DNA of 64,000 nucleotides from UBA7672 sp044224605 (GTDB taxonomy: Bacteria > Pseudomonadota > Alphaproteobacteria > Caulobacterales > Hyphomonadaceae), in assembly GCA_044224605.1 (NCBI GenBank), contig JBGAKC010000008.1, forward strand, positions 62,001 to 126,000. The letters run 5' to 3'. Shown piece after piece: positions 52,453-60,507 of this stretch (position 1 is its first letter; each line of letters opens with the position of its first letter). Under the pieces are notes generated by a model. It had not been told where the DNA came from, did not search any database, and saw only the letters and a list, made by a program, of their open reading frames with translations. The position numbers and the translations under genes are program-made.

Positions 52453-53364
52453 TCAAGCGACGTCGGTCTTCTTTTCGTGGGCCGAGTGGATTTTCTTGTT
52501 CACGAGGCGCTCGAGTTCGTTCGCGACTGACGTGCGGTGGAGAAAGGCTTCCTCCGGCATGTCGAGGATGATCGCGATCGTCTGGAAGTGATACTTCACG
52601 ACCTCGATGTCGTAGGTGTCAGTCATGCCGACGCCCTCGATGTAGCGCAGGGCCGTGTTCCACACCTTGACGATGACGTCGTCGCCGAGGCGGGCGACCT
52701 CGTCAGCGTTCTGCTGCAACATGCGGTACATGCCGCGGATACCTGCGGTGCGATCGACCTGGGCGCGGTCAGCGTACTGCGTGAGGCTGTCGATGATCGC
52801 GCGCAGCTTGAAGGCGTTTTCCTTCGCCATTTCGCTGGTGGCCTTCTGCGGCGGCTCGTCGGTGAGACGGCGCCACGGGCCGGCGTAGTTGGGGTCGTCC
52901 TTCCGGCGGCGGCAGGGACCGACATAGTTGCGGCTGTCGATGAACTTGCGCGGACGGAGCGTGACTTCCTCGACGCGCGAGAGCACGCCCTGGGCCGAAA
53001 CAGGCTTGAGGAGAAATTCGTTGATGCCGGACTGGCGGGCGGACATCAGCTGATCATGGTCGATGGCGCCGGCGAGCAGGATGATCGGTGTTTCTCTGGA
53101 CATTCCAGTTGTGTTGCGGCGGACTTCGCGCGTGAATTCCAGGCCGGACATGCGGCCGGCATCCCAGTCCACGAAGATGATATCCGGCTTGAAGGTGCGG
53201 CCGACCGTGAATGCCTCGAGCGCGCTGGCGGCGGCGTTGATGTTGGTGACGGTGAGGCGACGGAGCGAATCCGAGATCACACCGCGCATGTAAGCGTTGG
53301 GATCCACGATAAGGATCTTCATCCGCTTGAGGGTTTCGGGCGAGAGAGCGCGTTCTTCGGTCAT
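52453..53364 (-). CDS. Receiver-domain response regulator with a helical output domain
   Basis: A 303-residue protein. The N-terminal CheY-like receiver has acidic Asp21, phospho-acceptor Asp66 (IIFVDWDAG) and Lys120 (EFLLKPVS). A short motif FIDSRNYVGPCRRRK at 141-155 follows, then a helical C-terminal region with no DNA-binding motif seen. Its start overlaps the stop of a paralogue by one base (TGATG), so the two are coupled. Probably part of a phosphorelay or a protein-protein signalling pair. Confidence 0.88.
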   Translation of the reverse strand: MTEERALSPETLKRMKILIVDPNAYMRGVISDSLRRLTVTNINAAASALEAFTVGRTFKPDIIFVDWDAGRMSGLEFTREVRRNTTGMSRETPIILLAGAIDHDQLMSARQSGINEFLLKPVSAQGVLSRVEEVTLRPRKFIDSRNYVGPCRRRKDDPNYAGPWRRLTDEPPQKATSEMAKENAFKLRAIIDSLTQYADRAQVDRTAGIRGMYRMLQQNADEVARLGDDVIVKVWNTALRYIEGVGMTDTYDIEVVKYHFQTIAIILDMPEEAFLHRTSVANELERLVNKKIHSAHEKKTDVA

Positions 53365-54257
53365 CAGGCTGCAAGCTTCTTCTGGATGGCTTTACCGAGG
53401 GCGATTGCGACGCTGTCCCGAGCTTCCGCAAATGTGAGCGGCAGGGCCGCAAGCTGTTCAAGCGCTGTCAGCGCCGTCGTCATGACCGGCTCTTCCAGCT
53501 GTCCCAGCGGCGTGGCGATGGCGATGTAGCTCTCGAAGGAGGCGAGGCCGGCGTGGAGCGCGTGGTCCTTGGCCTCGACGGAGAGTTCCTTGGCGGTCTT
53601 GAGCTGTTCGAAGGCGGTGGCCATGGCTTCCGGGCGGCTGGCGCGGAGATGGATGCAGGTCTGGCGAAGCTGCGACAGGACGAGGCGGATCGGGGCCTGC
53701 GCGGCGACTTCGTCCTGGTCGATCATTGCGGGGCGTTCGGCGACGCGTTCGCCGGCGCGGCGCTTGGCGCCGTAATAGTCGGCCGGGTTCTTCCGGCGGC
53801 GGCAGGGGCCTAGATAGACGCTGCAGTCGATGAAGGGGCGCGGGGTCTCGACCACCATCTCGAGCCGCTGACGCATCGCGAGCGGCGAGATCGGCTTGGC
53901 GAGGAATTCATCGACGCCTGCGTCGCGGCCGTTGATCACCATCTGGCGCGTGAGGCCTGCGGTAATGAAAATCACCGGCAGACGGCGGAGGCGATCGTCT
54001 TCAAGGCGGCGCAGTTTGCGCACGAAGCTGAGGCCATTGAGACTATCGCCTTCTTCCCAGGACAGGAGGATGACGTCGACCGGGCGATCGATCAGGAAGG
54101 CGTCGGCCATCTCCTCGCTGCGCGCGCTGGAAATGTTCGTGACGTTCAGGCTGCGCAGGATTTCGCCGATCAGGCCGCGGCTGAAATTGTTGCTGTCGGC
54201 GACCAGGACCTGAAGGGTCCGTGGCTTCAACGGCCGAGGTTTCCTCGGATCGTGCAT
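53364..54257 (-). CDS. Pseudo-receiver protein lacking the phospho-acceptor Asp
   Basis: A 297-residue paralogue of the protein at 52453: the receiver-like domain aligns without gaps through residue 70, but residue 66, the phospho-acceptor, is Ser (VILLSWEEG in place of FVDWDAG); Lys121 is kept. It shares FIDCSVYLGPCRRRK (142-156) and has its own helical C-terminus. It may bind without phosphorylation and modulate the active partner. The ATG at 54257 is preferred; an upstream start would add 36 residues of poor quality. Confidence 0.86.
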   Translation of the reverse strand: MHDPRKPRPLKPRTLQVLVADSNNFSRGLIGEILRSLNVTNISSARSEEMADAFLIDRPVDVILLSWEEGDSLNGLSFVRKLRRLEDDRLRRLPVIFITAGLTRQMVINGRDAGVDEFLAKPISPLAMRQRLEMVVETPRPFIDCSVYLGPCRRRKNPADYYGAKRRAGERVAERPAMIDQDEVAAQAPIRLVLSQLRQTCIHLRASRPEAMATAFEQLKTAKELSVEAKDHALHAGLASFESYIAIATPLGQLEEPVMTTALTALEQLAALPLTFAEARDSVAIALGKAIQKKLAA

Positions 54258-54426
54258 TTTGCTGCTTCCACCCGTTCTGAGTTCCCGATCAAGGTAAACC
54301 GACAAGGTAATTTTCCGGTTGAGATCGGGGACTTGGCTCCGGGATTTTGCGTTAACGGTTCGCACGCGGCGGTGAGGCGGGGCGGAAGGTGCGTCCGGCG
54401 TTGTAAATCAGGGAAAACTGCGCACA

Positions 54427-54440
54427 GCCAATGAATTGGC
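54427..54440. promoter_or_regulatory. Candidate operator, inverted repeat GCCAAT-GA-ATTGGC
   Basis: A perfect pair of 6-bp arms separated by 2 bp, 52 bp before the likely TTG start of the RHH-PII gene and in the divergent interval with the receiver pair. Ribbon-helix-helix proteins often bind such short palindromes in their own promoters; the assignment is inference. Confidence 0.4.
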
Positions 54441-54492
54441 AGGTGGTGTGTAAGTTGCTAACGTCGTGATCCGACTCCCCGGAGAAACAGCC

Positions 54493-54999
54493 TTGAGCGA
54501 TGAGGAAAAGCTCGACCAGCGCATCCAGCTCGTGGCTTCGCACAGCTTCGGGAAGGACGTCGATGACTGGCGGCGGACACAGCAGGACCTGCCAAGCCGG
54601 TCGGAGGCGATCCGGCGGCTCGTCTATCTTGGGCTGCAGCATGAGCAGGAGCATCCGATGCGCATGATCACGGCGATCATCCGGCCGCACAGGTATGAGG
54701 CGGTGCGCGAGGCGCTGACCAAGCTGGGCGTGTCGGGCGTGACGGCGACGCAGGTACAGGGCTTCGGCCGGCAGCGGGGGCAGACGGAATTCTACCGCGG
54801 CAACGAATACACCACGGCGGAAGTGCCGAAGGTGCGCATCGACGTGGCGGTGGCGTCAGGCCAGGCCGAGGCGGTGATCGAGGCGATCCAGAAGGCGGCC
54901 GGTTCCGGCAAGATCGGTGACGGCAAGATCTTCGTGACTGGGCTCACGGAAGTGGTGCGGATACGCACGGGCGAGCGGGACGAGAAGGCGCTCGACTAG
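54493..54999 (+). CDS. PII signal-transduction protein with N-terminal ribbon-helix-helix domain
   Basis: A 168-residue fusion (TTG start at 54493 with CCGGAG upstream; GTG 54466 is an alternative). Residues 1-55 look like a ribbon-helix-helix DNA-binding domain: strand RIQLVAS, helix DVDDWRRTQQDLP, helix SRSEAIRRLVYLGL. From Met56 the sequence is a complete PII/GlnB protein of 113 residues in canonical numbering: Arg38-Gln39 at the T-loop base, Tyr51 (uridylylation site), Lys58, B-loop GKIGDGK with Lys85 and Lys90, and Arg101/Arg103. ATG 54658 follows AGGAG by 7 bp, so free PII could also be produced. No amtB or glnA nearby. Confidence 0.85.
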   Translation: MSDEEKLDQRIQLVASHSFGKDVDDWRRTQQDLPSRSEAIRRLVYLGLQHEQEHPMRMITAIIRPHRYEAVREALTKLGVSGVTATQVQGFGRQRGQTEFYRGNEYTTAEVPKVRIDVAVASGQAEAVIEAIQKAAGSGKIGDGKIFVTGLTEVVRIRTGERDEKALD

Positions 55000-55031
55000 A
55001 GTATTCGAGGACAGCCGTGCTTGGGGGGAAC

Positions 55032-55667
55032 ATGCTGGGGATCGTGAAGACCCTTCGGGGCGGCGTTGTCAGCTTGCTTCAGACTCTACTAGGCCTTGTT
55101 GCCGGCCTGTGCGTCTATGTATCCGCTGCAGTCCTGATCGGCGACCGATGGCTCTGGAACATGGCCATGGCGCTGGTGCTTTCTCCGATGTTTGGATTCG
55201 CGGCTGTTCTCATTCACGAGGCCGGGCACGCGATCGCAGCATGGCGATGCAACTGGGTCATTAGGCGCATCGTTGTATGGCCGGTTTCCTACGCGCCGCA
55301 GGGCAAGACGTGGGCATGGGCGCCGGGGATAGCCAGCCGGGGAGACATGTTTGGCTGGGTTGCCGCGCATCCGAAAGGTAGTGGCGGTTCGCGCAAAGAG
55401 GAAACGTTGGTTCTGGTGGGCGGCGTTGTCGCAAACCTATTGTCCGCCGCGCTCTGCCTATTGCTGGCCCAAGCGATAACGACAAATCCAACGACGACAT
55501 TCCTGACAGCCTTCGCGGTATTTTCGATTGTCATGGCGATCGTGAACGCATTGCCGTGGAAGCTTGCGGGCCAATCCACTGACGGGTTGCAGCTTTGGCG
55601 GCTGTGGAGCCGTCTACGGCGACGTCGTTCCGCGAAAGGCAGTCAGCGGAACGCCCCGCGGAAGTAG
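55032..55667 (+). CDS. Membrane protein with HExxH motif, M50-like
   Basis: A 211-residue protein with about four hydrophobic segments. The HEAGH motif (His62, Glu63, His66) lies in one helix (AVLIHEAGHAIAAWRC) and a distal NALPWKLAGQSTDGLQLW resembles the NxxP...DG motif of site-2 (M50) metalloproteases. Hence a possible intramembrane protease, shorter than usual and without PDZ. GGGGGG precedes the ATG; it starts 32 bp after the PII gene, so may be co-transcribed with it. Confidence 0.78.
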   Translation: MLGIVKTLRGGVVSLLQTLLGLVAGLCVYVSAAVLIGDRWLWNMAMALVLSPMFGFAAVLIHEAGHAIAAWRCNWVIRRIVVWPVSYAPQGKTWAWAPGIASRGDMFGWVAAHPKGSGGSRKEETLVLVGGVVANLLSAALCLLLAQAITTNPTTTFLTAFAVFSIVMAIVNALPWKLAGQSTDGLQLWRLWSRLRRRRSAKGSQRNAPRK

Positions 55668-55683
55668 TGAACGGGGCGCTGGA

Positions 55684-56166
55684 TTAGAGCTTGTGCTTCT
55701 TCTGCCGTTCCTTCGGCAGGATGCGATCGCTGGGGCCGGGTGGGCGGTCGCGGTTGAAGAGGGTGACAAGGGCGCGCCAGAGCAGCCAGACGGGAGCGAC
55801 CACGAGGGCGCCGAGCAGGAGCGGCAGGGCCGCCAGCTGGGCTGACCATGTCGCGATCTTGATCAGGCCATCGAGGATCTGGCCGGCGCCTGTGCCGACC
55901 GTGAAGCCCTGGGCGAAGGGGTTGAAGGCGCCAGCCTGAAAGACGGCGCCCACCAAGATGCAGACGAGGGCGAGGCGGATCCAGCCCTTCCATCCGACGT
56001 TGAACATGCGGCCGGAAAAGGACATCGGGCGGAGCGTGCGATGGTCATGGCCGTCGCCATCGGACCACAAGCGACCCTGATCAGGGGTGCGCTGATCGAC
56101 CGGCTCGAACGTGGCATCGGTGATCGTTGCAGGGACCTGCGGATCGGTCTTCTTCGACTGCGTCAT
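55684..56166 (-). CDS. Hypothetical membrane protein, DUF6460-like
   Basis: A 160-residue protein with two hydrophobic segments (about 62-82 and 108-130, WIRLALVCILVGAVFQAGAF and LPLLLGALVVAPVWLLWRAL) and a basic C-terminus. It resembles DUF6460 proteins in spacing; the assignment is tentative. Its ATG overlaps the stop of the MscS gene (ATGA), so translation is coupled. Confidence 0.75.
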   Translation of the reverse strand: MTQSKKTDPQVPATITDATFEPVDQRTPDQGRLWSDGDGHDHRTLRPMSFSGRMFNVGWKGWIRLALVCILVGAVFQAGAFNPFAQGFTVGTGAGQILDGLIKIATWSAQLAALPLLLGALVVAPVWLLWRALVTLFNRDRPPGPSDRILPKERQKKHKL

Positions 56167-57311
56167 GTGGCGTTTTTCACCTTCGCGCCGGGGTCAGCGG
56201 GCGGCAGGACGTGCTGATCAACCTTCTGCACCATGACCTGGTGCGGATAGGGGATCGTGATGCCGGCTTTGTCAAAGGCCTGTTTCACTTTCAGCAGCGT
56301 ATCGCAGCGGACTTCCCACCAGTCGGCATTGGAAACCCAGGCCCGGGCGCGCAGGTCGACCGAGGATGACGCCAGTTCGACAACTTTCACCCACACCGGC
56401 GGCTCATCCCGGACACGGTGGTCGTCAGTGAGGATGCCGGTGACGATGCGCATCGCTTCCTCGGCGTCGTCGCCATAGTCGATGGACAGGAGCAGATCGA
56501 GGCGGCGCAGGCTGCGGGCGGATGAGTTGACCATCACATCGCCCCACACCTTGTCGTTGGTGATGACGATCTCGCGGTTGTCGACCGTGTTGAGGACGGT
56601 GGTGAAGGGCGTGATGTCGGCGACCACGCCATCCTGGCCTGCGATGCGCACGGCGTCGCCGATCTTGAACGGGCGGAAGATGGCGATGACCACGCCGGCG
56701 GCGACAGCCTTCAGCGTGTCCTGCAGGGCAAGGGCGATGGCGAGGCCGGCGGCGCCGATGACGGCGAGGAGCGAGGCCGTGTCGAAGCCGAATTGCTGAA
56801 GTGCTGCGATGAGGCCGATGGCGAAGGCGCCGAAGCGGACCAGCGCGGCGAGGAAGTTGAACAGCGTTTCGCCGCCAGACGTGGCGCGGCGGCCGACCTT
56901 GTGGCCGAATTTGCGCACGCGCGAGCCCAGCCAGGAGCCGATGAACCAGACGGCGATGAGGATGGCGAGGCCCTTGAGCGCCGAGACGGCGAGGGCGCGG
57001 GCTTCATCGAGGCTGTAGCCGAACAGCAGGTTGGCGGCGATGGCGAGCGCGGCCAGCAGGAAGGCGGCGCGGATCAGCGCGCCGAGAATGTCGATCATCA
57101 CATGATCGGCGGTCTTGGGCTGGCTGTCGCCTTCCTTGTGCTTGGCGAGGCCGGCGAGCTTGCGGCCGATGAAACGCAGCAGCCTGGAGACCAGCGCCCC
57201 AATGCCATAGCCGGCGAGGATGGCGATCGCCGACCACATCCACCTCTGCGACGGACCATCGAAATGGAGCGCCCATTCGCGGAAAGCGGCGAGTTGCTGG
57301 TTGAAATCCAT
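56163..57311 (-). CDS. MscS-family mechanosensitive channel
   Basis: A 382-residue channel. Several N-terminal transmembrane segments are followed by the pore-lining TM3 (LLAVIGAAGLAIALALQDTL, Gly/Ala-rich), the beta-domain with FRPFKIGDAVRIAGQDGVVA and ITNDKVWGDVMVNSS, and an alpha/beta C-terminal domain. It would gate on membrane tension to release solutes on osmotic downshift. The ATG at 57311 avoids an upstream repeat. Coupled to the following DUF6460-like gene. Confidence 0.95.
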   Translation of the reverse strand: MDFNQQLAAFREWALHFDGPSQRWMWSAIAILAGYGIGALVSRLLRFIGRKLAGLAKHKEGDSQPKTADHVMIDILGALIRAAFLLAALAIAANLLFGYSLDEARALAVSALKGLAILIAVWFIGSWLGSRVRKFGHKVGRRATSGGETLFNFLAALVRFGAFAIGLIAALQQFGFDTASLLAVIGAAGLAIALALQDTLKAVAAGVVIAIFRPFKIGDAVRIAGQDGVVADITPFTTVLNTVDNREIVITNDKVWGDVMVNSSARSLRRLDLLLSIDYGDDAEEAMRIVTGILTDDHRVRDEPPVWVKVVELASSSVDLRARAWVSNADWWEVRCDTLLKVKQAFDKAGITIPYPHQVMVQKVDQHVLPPADPGAKVKNAT

Positions 57312-57391
57312 GCGTGAATCGCGGGTTGTTTGTGTTGCAAGGAAACTGGCCCAGCGCGGCGGTTCCGGCAACCCAATGCACCTGCGAGTAC

Positions 57392-57440
57392 GCAATCGTG
57401 GTTCGATAGGCCGCCCTCTGGGCCTGCTCACCATGAGGGC
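57392..57440. repeat. Dispersed palindromic repeat (class A)
   Basis: CGTGGTTCGATAGGCC on the left, GGGCCTGCTCACCATGAGGGC on the right. It pairs with a second copy 21 bp away in the opposite orientation (57461-57511), so the two could form a large cruciform-like hairpin. Confidence 0.8.
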
Positions 57441-57460
57441 TATCCACCGGCGGGCGAGTA

Positions 57461-57511
57461 ACCCTCATGGTGAGCAGTGAGCGAAGCGAACTTCCGTCGA
57501 ACCACGAGGGC
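57461..57511. repeat. Dispersed palindromic repeat (class A), inverted
   Basis: ACCCTCATGGTGAGCAG at the left and TCGAACCACGAGGGCG at the right: a class A unit in reverse orientation, ending just before the DNA ligase stop codon. Confidence 0.8.
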
Positions 57512-57515
57512 GGGC

Positions 57516-59138
57516 TTACAGCGCCAGCAGCTTCTCCAGCGTCTCCATCGTGTCGGCGTCTCGCGCCGGTTTGTCCCAGCGAATGCGGTGGATGCGGGGG
57601 AAGCGCATGGCGACACCGGACTTGTGGCGTGGCGAGCGCTGGATGCCTTCGAAGGCAACTTCCAGGACGAGGCCTTCGTTCCTGTTGGCTGTCACGGAGC
57701 GGACGGGGCCGAAGCGTTCGATCGTGTGGTCGCGGACGTATTTGTCGAGAAGGGCGAGTTCTTCATCCGTAAAGCCGAAATAGGCCTTGCCGACGGGGGC
57801 GAGTTCGTCGCCCTCCGGCGTTGTTCGCCAGACGCCGAAGGTGAAGTCGGAGTAGAAGGAGCTGCGCTTGCCGTGGCCGCGCTGCGCGTACATCAACACG
57901 GCGTCGATCAGCATCGGATCACGTTTCCACTTGTACCACCGGCCTGCGGGACGGCCGGCGAGATAGGGAGCGTCCCAGCGCTTGAGCATCAGGCCTTCGA
58001 TCTCGCGCGTGGGCGGGTTGCGACGGGTGTCTTCGAGGTCCGTCGCATTGGCGAAGGGGACGAGGGGGGAGAGGTCGATGCGATCGGAGTGAAGCGAGAC
58101 GATGAAGCGCTCGAGGCGCTTGCGGCGCTCGACGAAGGGGTGGGGGCGGAGGTCCTCTTCGCCTTCCTGCAGGATGTCGTAGGCGCGCAGCATGGCGGGG
58201 CGGTCGGCCATCTGCTTTGGCGAGACGGTCTTCCGGTTCATGCGCTGCTGCAGCTCGTTGAAGGAGGCGACGCCACCTTCGGGGGAGCGGATGAGGAGTT
58301 CGCCATCGAGCGTGGCGTCGAAGGTCGCGGCTTCGAGGAGGTCTGGGAAAGCCCTGGAAATGTCGTCGCCGTTGCGGGTGTAGAGGCGGCGGAAGCCCTG
58401 GTCCGAGGCGAGCTGGACGCGGACGCCGTCCCATTTCCATTCGACGGCGAAGTCGGCGGGGGAGATGAGCGACGGGTCCAGGTCGTTCGCCTCCATGCGC
58501 TCGGCCTTGCTGAGCAATGGGTGGGCGAGCATGGGAGGGCGGAAGGGGGCGAGGGCGCCGGAGACAGGCTTGGGTCCCTTGCCTTCGAGCCACGCGAAAA
58601 GATCGAGATAGGGCGGGGCCATGCCGTGCCAGAGTTCCTCGACCTCGGCGACGTCGATCTTGCCGAAGTCTGCGACGGCCTGACGGGCGAGGCGGGCGGA
58701 GACACCGACGCGAAGGCCGCCGGTGACGAGCTTGAGCAGCGCCCAGCGACCAGTGGCGTCGAGCGCGTCCAGCCAGCCTTCGACGAGCTTCAGGCCCTGC
58801 GCCTTGGTGGACTCGAGAAGGGTTTTGACGACTTCAGCGAGATCGGGCGCGTGGTTGGCGCCGGGGCGTTGCGGCCAGATCAGGGAGATCGTCTCGGCTA
58901 GATCACCGACATAGTCATAGGACAAGCCGAAGAGGACAGGGTCGACGCGGCTGGCGACGAGGTCGCGGATGGCGGCGGGTTTGACCGACGGTATGTTGAG
59001 GTCGCTGGTTACGGCCGCGAGCGCCCAGCCGCGCGACGGATCGGCGGTGTGGCGCAGGTAGTCGCAGATCAGCTGGAGCTTCGCATTGCGCGACGGCGTG
59101 AGCACCAGCCTTTCAAGAAGCGCGGCGAAGGACTGCAT
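57516..59138 (-). CDS. ATP-dependent DNA ligase (cisplatin damage response type)
   Basis: A 540-residue ATP-dependent ligase. N-terminal DNA-binding domain to about 195, adenylation domain with Lys235 in VEWKWDGVRVQL, LDGELLIRSPEGG and IEGLMLKRW, then an OB-fold domain (GRWYKWKRDPMLIDAVLMYA, FPRIHRIRWDKP). Alphaproteobacteria carry this ligase with a metallo-beta-lactamase-fold exonuclease and a DEXH helicase in a DNA-damage cluster; the exonuclease lies 4.3 kb away at the window end. Confidence 0.94.
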   Translation of the reverse strand: MQSFAALLERLVLTPSRNAKLQLICDYLRHTADPSRGWALAAVTSDLNIPSVKPAAIRDLVASRVDPVLFGLSYDYVGDLAETISLIWPQRPGANHAPDLAEVVKTLLESTKAQGLKLVEGWLDALDATGRWALLKLVTGGLRVGVSARLARQAVADFGKIDVAEVEELWHGMAPPYLDLFAWLEGKGPKPVSGALAPFRPPMLAHPLLSKAERMEANDLDPSLISPADFAVEWKWDGVRVQLASDQGFRRLYTRNGDDISRAFPDLLEAATFDATLDGELLIRSPEGGVASFNELQQRMNRKTVSPKQMADRPAMLRAYDILQEGEEDLRPHPFVERRKRLERFIVSLHSDRIDLSPLVPFANATDLEDTRRNPPTREIEGLMLKRWDAPYLAGRPAGRWYKWKRDPMLIDAVLMYAQRGHGKRSSFYSDFTFGVWRTTPEGDELAPVGKAYFGFTDEELALLDKYVRDHTIERFGPVRSVTANRNEGLVLEVAFEGIQRSPRHKSGVAMRFPRIHRIRWDKPARDADTMETLEKLLAL

Positions 59139-59165
59139 GGCGAGGAATATAGGTCAGGGCGGACG

Positions 59166-59729
59166 CTATTCGAAGTCGCCCATATGGCCGACGTGGGAGG
59201 TGGGGTTTGCGGTGGTGTCTGCGCCCTTGAGGAGTTCGACCTCATAGCAATGGACGCCTGCGGGGCGGGGCTCGCTCAGCTGGGGGTAGGCGCCGCCAAG
59301 CGGGGTGTAGAATTCATCCTTGTCGCGGTCGGAAAACGGCCGGCGGAAGCTTCCACAGATGCGGATGTGGGTGGCGTCGATCGCGCTGTAGACGACGTCG
59401 CCGGGGCCGGCGGGCTGTTCACCGGTCTTGATCTGCGGATGGACGGAGGCGTCGCCGCCGCAGGTTACGGGAACAGGGTTATCCTGCGTTGGCGGTGGGC
59501 GAAGCGCATGGGCGTCCTCGATCGACGCTGGTGCGGCGCCGGTGATGTTGAGGGCGCATTGAGCGACGGAGATCACGTTCTCGACGCGGTTCATCGTAGC
59601 ACTGTCGAGGCGGCGTTCCCGGGCGTCGCCGGGGCCGCCGATGACGATGAAGCCGGTGATGACGGCGGCGATCGCTACGACGCCTCCGGCCATCGCGAGG
59701 ATGGGGCCGAGGTTACGCTTGCTGGTCAT
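59166..59729 (-). CDS. Membrane-anchored hypothetical protein
   Basis: A 187-residue protein with one N-terminal transmembrane helix (about 9-31, ILAMAGGVVAIAAVITGFIV) and a soluble C-terminal region with conserved-looking cysteines (AQCALNI, VTCGGD, IRICGSF, GVHCYEV) that might form disulfides in the periplasm. No family recognised. It overlaps the preceding DUF5671-like gene by 17 bp. Confidence 0.8.
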   Translation of the reverse strand: MTSKRNLGPILAMAGGVVAIAAVITGFIVIGGPGDARERRLDSATMNRVENVISVAQCALNITGAAPASIEDAHALRPPPTQDNPVPVTCGGDASVHPQIKTGEQPAGPGDVVYSAIDATHIRICGSFRRPFSDRDKDEFYTPLGGAYPQLSEPRPAGVHCYEVELLKGADTTANPTSHVGHMGDFE

Positions 59730-60369
59730 TGGCGTCTCCCTCCTCGGCGTCGCGGATGAAGTAGAAGAAGACGCCGCCCGCCAGGATGGCGACGACGAGC
59801 AGCTTGAGCAGGAGGCGAGCGGAGAGTTCGCCGGCGAGGAAGCTGTAGACGAGGCTGATCGTGTCGCCGATCAGGGTGCACGAGGCGATGATCAGCGTGG
59901 CGTAGGTGAGCCATTTGCGGACGCGGCTGCGCTGCATGGCGGGATTGGTGCGGCGCTGCTTGCGGATGTGGAAGGCGAGCCAGGTGAAGAGCGGGCCGCC
60001 GACGACGATGCCGGCGATGGCGGAGCGGATCTGGTAGTCGCGGCCGCCGAACCAGAAGCCGCCATAGGGATTGTCCAGCTCGTCCGGGATTGCGATGTCG
60101 ATCAGGGCGAAGAGGAGCGAGCCGAGATTCCAGGCGACGACGCCAAGCAGGATGAAGAGGACGAGGTAGAGGAAAGCCTCACGGGCGGAGACGTACGGGC
60201 GGGGCTTGGGGACGGCCATGCCGATGTCGGTGACGGCGTAGTCGTCAAGCGCGGCGGCGACTTCCTTGGCTGTCCAACCGGCGGAGGCCAGGGCGGCGGA
60301 GATGCGCTCGCGGGATTCGCCGCGGTTGAGCGCGTCGCGGATGAAGGTGTCGAGTGTCTGGTTGGCCAT
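59713..60369 (-). CDS. DUF5671-like membrane protein
   Basis: A 218-residue protein: an N-terminal helical motif (LDTFIRDALNRGESRERISA, a UBA-like helix bundle) then a membrane region of four to five segments beginning SAREAFLYLVLFILLGVVAW. The N-domain plus SAREAFLYL pattern fits DUF5671. Function unknown. Confidence 0.82.
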   Translation of the reverse strand: MANQTLDTFIRDALNRGESRERISAALASAGWTAKEVAAALDDYAVTDIGMAVPKPRPYVSAREAFLYLVLFILLGVVAWNLGSLLFALIDIAIPDELDNPYGGFWFGGRDYQIRSAIAGIVVGGPLFTWLAFHIRKQRRTNPAMQRSRVRKWLTYATLIIASCTLIGDTISLVYSFLAGELSARLLLKLLVVAILAGGVFFYFIRDAEEGDANDQQA

Positions 60370-60465
60370 ATGCGTCCCCTGTGACGGGGAAGCTAGGGCG
60401 TGTTGGCGTGGATGGCCAGTCTCGGGGCATCTGCCCCCTCCGTCTCGCCGCTACGCCGCGATCCA

Positions 60466-60494
60466 CCTCCCCCAGTCCTTCAGACTGAGGGAGG
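60466..60494. repeat. C-rich palindrome (class C-like)
   Basis: CCTCCCCCAGTC pairs with GACTGAGGGAGG (one mismatch), preceded by a CCCCCTCCGTCTCGCCG segment that often accompanies such repeats. It sits in the gap before the carboxylesterase stop. Confidence 0.7.
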
Positions 60495-60507
60495 GAAGGA
60501 TGCGGTG

